Shown: piece after piece, positions 57,196 to 64,000 of the stretch | Layout: each line of letters opens with the position of its first letter | Position numbering within the stretch: the first letter of the stretch is position 1 | From: Phlebiopsis flavidoalba | Taxonomy: Eukaryota > Basidiomycota > Agaricomycetes > Polyporales > Phanerochaetaceae | DNA length: 64,000 bases | Direction: 5' to 3' | Assembly: GCA_035772785.1 (NCBI GenBank) | Contig: JAOCPU010000063.1 | Span: 1 to 64,000 of the forward strand | Translations under genes and position numbers: made by a program | Notes under the pieces: model-generated | What the model was told of the DNA's origin: nothing | The model's input: the letters and a program-made list of their open reading frames with translations, nothing else | Database searches by the model: none

Positions 57196-57874
57196 CATTC
57201 TCCGTCGTTCCAGGGGATACAGTAGAGTAGATCTTATTTTTTCCAGGCCGAGTACAGTAGACTTTAAGTCCTCGAATGTATCGACGCGAACCTTCTACGG
57301 CGCAACCAACCGAGAAACTAAGCTCATGGCGACAGCGGCAGAAAGCCCCCATACACACACACCTACGACGCCCGCCCCGCCCGTGTTTCCTGACCCCCTC
57401 GGGCCCCCCCATCGGCGGGAAATACCCCGCCCTCCTCCGACGCTCGATTCACGTCCAATCGCTGGATGGCGCACCAGGTGCACGGACCAACGACCTCCTT
57501 GCGCGCGAGCGTCGGCGAGGACGGCTGCGAGGGGCGCTAGGTGCGCCTGAGAAGCGCCATCGCCGCCCGCGAGGGCGCAGCGTGCCCTCCTCGCCAAAGA
57601 GCGGTGCGCCCTCCACTTTCTCCGTTCCCTTTCTCGCGCTCCGGTCTCGCGTTCTCAGGCTCCGTCTCCGCCTCAGTTTTCCGTCTCGGTGAACACGGCG
57701 GAGGACGTAGAAGATGAGCTGGGGCCGCGGTGCGTAGGACGATCCCGCGTTGATGTGTGTGTCTTCGTCGTCGTGTGGTGAGGAGGACGTGTATGGCTGG
57801 GACGTCTCGGCGCTCGAGCCGACGACGCAGTTTTAGGCAGCAGCTAGCCAGCAAGCCGCGCCGCCCGTGCTCGC
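57196..57874. other. No supportable gene
   Basis: A plus-strand frame beginning ATG 57326 (MATAAESPHTHTPTTPAPP) is Pro/Thr-rich and, one frame over, reads DLLARERRRGRLRGALGAP; it could be a further exon of the preceding coiled-coil gene. Evidence is too thin to call it. Confidence 0.3.
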
Positions 57875-58218
57875 CTATGTCGTAGCATCGATGACCCCAA
57901 TCGTGCGCGCAATCACATACGACGCGACGTCCTACTTTGTAACATCCCCATCATCAGCCTAATCATCAGCGGAGGGGGTGAAGGGGCACGCACGAGCATC
58001 GTCAGGATCGCAAACGGCATGATGAGCAGGAAGGCCATGACGCGGAAGGCCGCCGCGACGCGGCCGACCCACGTACGCGCGCTCATAGTTCCAGAGGTGG
58101 TCCGACGTAGAGGCCACCAGAGGAGGCGCAGGGGCAGAGCCCATGGACAGACCAGCGCGAGGAAGAAGGCAGTAGTAGCAGAAGACATTAGTACGCAGTA
58201 TGCTAAAGCGTGTGCCAT
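57875..58218 (-). CDS. Small conserved basidiomycete membrane protein
   Basis: The ATG at 58218 gives MAHALAYCVLMSSATTAFFL, a first membrane helix, then LPLRLLWWPLRRTTSG, a second helix FRVMAFLLIMPFAILTML, a 62-nt intron (57932-57993, GTGCGT donor, AAGTAG acceptor), and the exon DVASYVIARTIGVIDATT with stop TAG at 57875-57877. I know this layout, including the SYxIARTxGVID end, from uncharacterised small membrane proteins of mushrooms. About 90 residues. No frame change is needed, unlike the neighbouring genes. Function is not known. Confidence 0.65.
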
Positions 58219-58652
58219 GGCGGGGCGGGGCCCGAGCTGGTTGGTTCTCTACGCATACCGGGAGAGTCGCGCGCTTTGTGGCAATCACGTCACTATCTGT
58301 CGTAGGCGGTCGAGTCTTCGGAAAGCACTCATTGCGGTCATGGAGAGATGGCAAAGAGGGTAGTTTTTTCTAGTTCCTAGTGTACACGTGGAGGTAGACG
58401 TACAGACATCGTAAATGCAAGAAAAATAATAGGGTATGAGCAGCGAGCAAGCGAGCGAGGGGAGAGACGCGACGAGAAGAAACAGTTCTAGATAGTTGAG
58501 TACCGACAGCGCGAGAAAGAGGGTGACAATGCAGACAACGTCCAACCGAAAGAGAAGGGGGCAATATGTACACTGGGCAGAGCAGAACCACAAGAGAGAC
58601 GAGACGGAGATCCTAGGGCATGATATATAATATGTGCAGTTAAGCGGTACTG
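58219..58652. other. Convergent-free 3' flank of the CSL gene
   Basis: Between the CSL stop and the start of the small membrane protein gene, both on the minus strand. It would hold the CSL 3' untranslated region and the promoter of the small gene. No further feature is seen. Confidence 0.5.
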
Positions 58653-61600
58653 TTAGAACGTGTTTGGAGGGGAAGACGACGCCGTCGTGGCGGACGAGGA
58701 TAATCGGGCGGCGCTTCATATTGTTGCTCTCGGGGGGGGCAAGCAGCCGAGCACCTCCGTGCAGCGCACCTCGACAAACGGCGACGGGTCCGAGCCAAAA
58801 GAAGGGACCGTGACGGGGTCCGCCTTGGAAAAGAATTCTCTTCTCGTCCGTAGACGGGTGAGCATCTTGCTCAGTGCGACGGTGCGGCGTTCGGCTTCAG
58901 TCATCATCCCGCGGTTCCTCTGCGGGCCACGGCTTCGGCGCCTCCAGCCCGCGCGGTCGGGCGGGAGGGCTACTTGACGACGTTACGGAACGGGCGTCAC
59001 CTTGAAGCTGGCTTGGCCTGGTGATCGGGAAAACGCGCTCGTCGCGCCGGTGGCGCGTTCTGCGCGTCGAACAGCCACCCGGCGCACGTAGAAGTTGTAC
59101 CGTATCTAGGTCTACAGCCACTATTAGCAACACAAATCATACTACGACACCCAGCACACCGAGCAGAGTAACCGACACACGACGATCGTCCACACAGACC
59201 TATCCGTACATCGCCAAAGTATTCAACCCATCCCCCACAGGAGCGCCCGAACTGGAACCGCCGATGACAGGTCCCCAGCCCGGATGATAGCACCCGCAGG
59301 CCGGCCTCGGACCTCGATCGATGCACGAGCCGCTAAAGCGGGCAGCACGGCCGATCGTCGGGACCCGGACGACGCCCTTTCTAGGCTGCGCAGGGGCGCT
59401 ATGCTAGAGGGCCGCAAGCCCACTCTCACCGGAGCCACGTCGGAGCACGCGCTTGCCCTTTGACCGCACATTCCCGCCGTCGTTGCTGCGGACAGTCTAA
59501 GGGTGCTAGGAGGACAGGCGAGTCAAGTTGGGCCACGCTTGCCGGGAGTCCGGGCCGCACATAGCACACATAAGTTAGTTACGGTCGGGGGGGCAGCGGG
59601 CGCACTCGAGGCGTGACGTCGCGGAGGGCGAGTCGGGCGCGGCGGCAGGTGCGGCGAGTCTGCCTCGGGCGGCCTGCCCGTGAGGCTCGAGTTCCACATG
59701 GCGGCCCTCGACGGGGGACCGGTACGTGTTGCGAACCTTTTTCGCCCATGAAGGAGAGCGGAACGCGCCGGAGACGCCGGGGGTGCCCTGCTCTGGGCGC
59801 GCCCTTGCTCGGGTCGTACACCCTCGAACGCGATCTTGTGCAGCTGCGAGACGGGGGTGGTCGCCGCACCGACCTCGCCGAGGCAGCAGTAGTGGTCCGC
59901 GCAAATGCCCTTGGCGCCCCTGCAGCCAGTGCCCGCCGCCGACGACCGTCGGTCTGGTGGTCGACCTTGCGGTTCTTGATCAGACCACCGGGGACGCTCA
60001 CCACGCCCGACGTCCAGGCACTGCAGCACGACCGTCTGGTTGTAAGTACACCGGGATCTGCGAGCCGTTGTTTTACGTGAACGGGATTCGCGTTCGGCGG
60101 CAGGCGCGAGGGGAAGTCGGGCTGTGGCGTGCGGCGGGCGGGGGCGTGTCGATGCCGCCCGGCGGGCCTTGTATTCACGTCGACAATTGTACCATGATGA
60201 AACGGATATCTGTAAAATGTGCATGCTCAGTCAGCGGACCGTGGTTCCAAAGCCCCGGGTGATAGCGCACTCACCCCAGCTCGGGGGGGGGGGGCGGGGA
60301 GGGAGGTGTTGGTCCTCGCACATAAAAGGACTGGTGTATGCGAGCGGCGATCGCTGCGTCGAGGCCCAGGTGAGGGGGGCGCCGTCGCGAGCCCTGTGAA
60401 TGAGCAAGACCCCGAGCCCGAGACACAAGACGAGATACTGTTGACGACACTGTCTGGGAGACGAAGGCCGATGGAAAGATCAGATATCGGTTCGAACCCA
60501 CTCCGCGTCGAATGTACAACAGCTAAGAAGCGCCGCCGCACGGTTAGAAAGTGCGGGCACGACACAAGCATATGCGACTTGCTACTGGATGTACACCTGA
60601 CGCTCCAGGTTTTTGGCGCCTCTTGACTCTTTCTCTAGCTATCGAGATCTTCTTAATGATGACCTGTGATATTGGCCGGCTGGGGAGACAGCGCGTGCTC
60701 GCAATGACGCGCTCGGGCTCGTCGTCTCGCGTTGGGGGCCGATGATCTTCATGATCTTGACGAGAAAACGCTCCTCCTCGACCTTTTAGGTCTTCTTCTC
60801 GTCGAACGTCCCGAGATGAAGAGCTGCTTGCCGACGCAGCCGCCCGATGGTGTACGTCGTGCCCGTCGGCGGGGTCCGAGGATGTCATAAAACGCCTTGC
60901 CCGTCGGCGCGGCCCGTTCCACCTCGCCAACACCATATAGATAGCACCCAACACCTCTGCGGTGCACATTCCGGGCTTCCCCTGCCCGAGGATGGGGACC
61001 ACCACGTGTGTCGCGCCGGGATGGAACAGTTCTTCGGCTCCTCGACGCCGGCCGGGTCCTCGGACCCCTCGCAGACCAAACACGGAACTGGTCGCCTAGA
61101 TCATGCATTGCGGCTCGGCCGGCGGGCGGCAGAGGAGACTAGATGCGGAACGGCCGCGATCAGGTCAACCCGCCCGTGCGCATTCCGCAGGGCAAACCTA
61201 ACCGTTTCTCGGTGAGCATATGACTTTTCGCCGCCACCCGGTAGAGCAGGACACTGACCGATGACACGTGCGCATCGCACGAACGGAGACGGTTGGAGGC
61301 CGTCCGCGACCCCCCCCGCCTCCCCCCTGCTGTACTGGTGACCAGATATGGTCTGAGCACAGAAGGAGGGTCATTTGAGACAGGATGCGAACGAGGCTGT
61401 CACAACAAATCAACACGCCCAAGCACGCTACCCGCGATGTAAGTCTGGAGGTCGCCGGACGCCGCCTGCAGGCCGCAGCCGCGCCGATGTTCTCGTCTAC
61501 GCCCGGGGGGGCGGCATGCGCAGAGGGAGGTCGACGCTCGGCTCGGGCATCGAAGGTCCACACGTCCGCCCCAAAAACGACGGCAGCCGTCGTTCAGGGC

Positions 61601-62603
61601 GCGACCGGAACGTTCGCCTGCCGGCTCGACGCCGCGGTGAGGTCCGGGCTTGTGGTGCCGACGGCGCGGCTGAGCGGCGGGGAACGTCGAGCATGAGGAA
61701 AAGCGCGCAGTCGCGGCCCCCAGGCGATCTGGGATCAGGGGAGGCTCGACGGGCGACAGCTGTTGCATACCCCAGGCCCGGAGTGGACAGCCATGTTAAT
61801 TGAAGAACTGTCATTTAAGAGTCAGGGAACGAGTGTAGCTAGACCCGCCGACGTTGCGAACACGGCGGCGGTCGAAGCTCGGTGATCGTGGTTATAGCTA
61901 CGTGTGGCGTCAAAGTCCTTGGAACCTGCGCCGTTGGAGAAGGGAAAGGCGGACGGTTGGTGGACAGGCCCGCCTCACGTCGTTGGGCGATAATCGGCGA
62001 GGGCCTGCTACGCGATACTGTAAGGACGAGGACATGCTGCGATGAGGTCGTACGGGTTCGAGTTGGAGGACTGGAACGGCGGGAGGTTGTCCTGAGACGA
62101 CGAGGGCGGGTTACAATGTGGTCCGACGGCCGAGCGAGTAGTTGGGGTCCCGAGCGGAGGGAGGACGAGGCAGGCGTATCGGCCGCATAAGGTTTTCGCT
62201 GGGACGCCAGAGAAGCACGGAGGATTCCCCCCGGCAGAGGTAAAAGATGTCAAAGCCCGAGTGCTCGTCCATGTCGAGCGGTCGTTACCTGTCGAGGTGG
62301 TGGGCGTGGGGGAGGGTGGGAGCTGGGGTGGGCGCCGTTGAGGTCGCCGCCTCCTGGACGGGAGTTGAAGGGGTCGTGGTCGATGTCTTGCTGGCCAAAC
62401 AATGCTTCTTGATGTGCGCCGTTTGTGGTAAAGTCGATGGACATGCTGCGGTGGCGGTTTGCGCGGGGGGCGGAGGGGGGGCTTGAGGATGTCTTGGACG
62501 ACGCGGTCAGCCCTGGCGCTCGCACTGGGACAAGACAAGGAGCGAGAGGAGAAGGGAGACTGGAGGGAGGTGCCGCAGCTGGGGACGACGGGAGCTGTTG
62601 CAA
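58653..62603 (-). CDS. CSL-family (RBPJ/Su(H)/LAG-1-type) transcription factor
   Basis: CSL proteins bind TGGGAA-like DNA sites; animals use them in Notch signalling, while fungi, which lack Notch, keep them for adhesion, cell division and metabolism (known from fission yeast Cbf11/Cbf12). A Pro/Ser-rich head (likely start 62603) contains SMSIDFTTNGAHQEALFGQQ. VAAKSHMLTEKR (61202-61237) matches the VAQKSYGxEKR DNA-contact motif of the N-terminal Rel-like domain. CVGKQLFIS (60812-60838) and PSRPIS follow as in the strand before the beta-trefoil. At 60025-59820 come VVLQCL, TSGVVS, NRKVDHQT, GAKGICADHYCCLGEV and PVSQLHKIAFE, then VYDPSKG and GTPGVSGAF. The C-terminus has FGSDPSPFVEVRCTEVLGCL (58793-58734), RRPIILVRHDGVVFPS and a stop at 58653-58655. 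The frame changes often, once at a G8 run (58732-58739). Confidence 0.7.
60283..60294. repeat. G12 tract inside the CSL gene
   Basis: Twelve consecutive G on the plus strand encode a proline run in the CSL gene (PPPPPELG in one frame). It coincides with loss of a recognisable reading frame in the beta-trefoil part. Confidence 0.85.
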
Positions 62604-64000
62604 TCATTCTATACACTCACCAATTGATCGGCGTCAGCCGCCCGGGGTTTGCCGAAAGGGGCAACCAGGACGAGTATGCGGGGGACTGGCCAGATGCTTG
62701 CGCCATGGCTGGGACGATATAATTCCGAGAAACCTTCCTGTATCACGACAGATGACGGGCCGTTGGCGATACCGTAAGGCAGCGACAGAGAATCGAACAT
62801 CGGGCCAAACTCACCTGCGCAACGACAGTTCGAATCAGGGCTCTGCCGGCGCCTGGGGGTGTGCTATTTGAATGGCGTTGCGGGCAGCAGGCTGGGGCGG
62901 GCGTGGCGGGGGCTGGGGCGTGGTGGCGTGGCGGCTTTTTAGCCAGACACAGTTTAGAGCGGGGGACGACGCTGGCTGGCTGGGTGGGAGTGCGGGTGTG
63001 TGTGTGGTGTGGGCCCAGCGGTGAGCTCCCACCGTCACTTTATAGGACCCAGGAGTCGGGCTGTTGGGCATTCGCGGCAAAGCAGGCGTTCTGGTCGCAG
63101 GCCCTCGGGCGCTGGGGGGATATGCAAACAGGACTGTCGCGGCTGAATCATGCATCAATCAGGCATCGGACGATGGATCTGTACCGCTGTGCCGGGCGAG
63201 ATCGAGTGCAGGTTTCCCTCGGAGGGGAATCTTGAGCATGAACACGCTCTATCATGTTCTCATTCGCTCTCAGCGCCCCGACTCTTGCGTACCGTGTCCC
63301 GATTGGTCTGCGTCGCCGGACCTTTTGTGCAGCCCGGCCATCTTTGATATCCCATTCGTCCAATCAACCTTTTTTCGTCGCAGCAGCATTGCTCGACACC
63401 GCCGCCGGTGCGCGCGACGCCGCGCCGCGTTCGGAGGGGCTCAGACCGGCGTGGGGGCGGCGCCCGCGGTGCGCTGCAGCGAGCGACGCGACACCCCCGC
63501 CGGCGGCACGGGCGGGGCGCGGGCGGGACGCTGGCCGCCACAGCGGTCGTGGCCCCGACCGGAGAGCTTCTCTGGCGTCCGCTCACGGCACCACCAGCGG
63601 AGGCGCGCACCCCCAGTCGGTCACCCGGCCTTCTCCATAGCCTTTGCCGCAAAAGACACATGTTGCAGATGATCCCGTCGACGCGCCCGACCCTGCGACA
63701 TATCTACCCGCAACTGGCTGAGCGTGACGACCGCCCCCTCGCATGCGAGGGGCTCCCCCTGGTCCTGAAGCGCGTTCCAAGATCCACACGGCGCGCCGTC
63801 GTCCGGATCAGGCCTGGCCGCACGAGGCCAGAAGCTCACAGGCGCGCCAGTCGCGGGGGCCTCGCCTCGGGGTGGAAGGCTCCCCAACGCCCTCGCCAGT
63901 TCGCCCACAGTGGGCGGCAGCCATCCCAGCCCGCGGGCAATGCCATGACGTCAGGCAAGATATACGATCAGACCCACACTCGCCTTATATTGCGGATACG
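62604..64000. other. No supportable gene; right edge
   Basis: Upstream of the CSL gene the DNA is very GC-rich and open on both strands. A minus-strand piece reading TCVFCGKGYGEG (near 63655) is the only motif-like element, with two cysteines spaced CVFC. A CRE-like ATGACGTCAG lies at 63944. Nothing supports a named gene. Confidence 0.35.

Noticed and set aside
60470..60505. tRNA gene suggested by a B-box-like GGTTCGAACCC
   Set aside because: No A box, acceptor stem or cloverleaf could be built around it, and it lies inside the CSL gene.
1..64000. Retrotransposon or viral genes
   Set aside because: No reverse transcriptase, integrase, gag-type zinc knuckle, capsid or polymerase motif was seen in any frame.

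Overview
The window looks like nuclear DNA of a filamentous basidiomycete (Agaricomycetes; a polypore-type mushroom is plausible, but I cannot name a species). Reasons: conserved fungal housekeeping genes broken by many short GT-AG introns of about 46-62 nt, compact spacing, no operons, and several protein families I know only from basidiomycetes (a MGGF/KSKAD-type membrane protein at 3743-5220, a small membrane protein at 57875-58218, and a conserved unknown at 5457-6202). I see no virus, plasmid, CRISPR array, rRNA or convincing tRNA.

Layout. 1-3742: no confident gene; contains a striking cluster of a CACGTTTCTG-like motif on both strands (1781-2290) and two perfect small tandem duplications. 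3743-5220 (+): multipass membrane protein. 5457-6202 (-): conserved unknown. 6722-19171 (-): the giant HECT E3 ubiquitin ligase of the Tom1/HUWE1 family, 12.4 kb. 19172-19456: short divergent promoter with three MCB boxes. 19457-20186 (+): PC4/Sub1 coactivator. 20306-22974 (-): ADCK1/Mcp2-type ABC1 kinase. 23424-26107 (-): TBC-domain Rab GAP. 27270-29894 (-): disordered unknown. 29895-34083: GC-rich stretch without a supportable gene. 34084-36268 (+): bleomycin hydrolase. 36269-39035: no supportable gene, ending in the promoter of 39036-40244 (+), the acetolactate synthase regulatory subunit. 40683-43593 (-): PDK1/Pkh kinase with C-terminal PH domain. 44507-47119 (-): CNNM/Mam3 DUF21-CBS transporter. 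47826 to about 50200 (-): probable Mediator subunit 1. 51252-52605 (-): possible unknown gene. 52750-54195 (-): LEA-like helical mitochondrial protein. 55009-57195 (+): coiled-coil unknown. 57875-58218 (-): small membrane protein. 58653-62603 (-): CSL (RBPJ/Su(H)-type) transcription factor. 62604-64000: nothing I can support.

The dominant oddity is that nearly every conserved gene, in addition to its introns, changes reading frame many times by one or two bases, often at short homopolymers. Because unrelated essential genes (Tom1, Sub1, ILV6, PDK1) are hit equally while residues and splice sites stay conserved, the simplest reading is uncorrected insertion/deletion errors in the assembly, not gene death. 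Coordinates for genes therefore give the span from first to last recognised codon; the reading frame inside cannot be translated straight through. The genes share no pathway: the window is an ordinary gene-dense fungal chromosome segment covering protein turnover, transcription, mitochondrial lipid/quinone homeostasis, vesicle traffic, branched-chain amino-acid synthesis and signalling. I found no clear new multi-gene system; the best unexplained signal is the repeated motif at 1781-2290.
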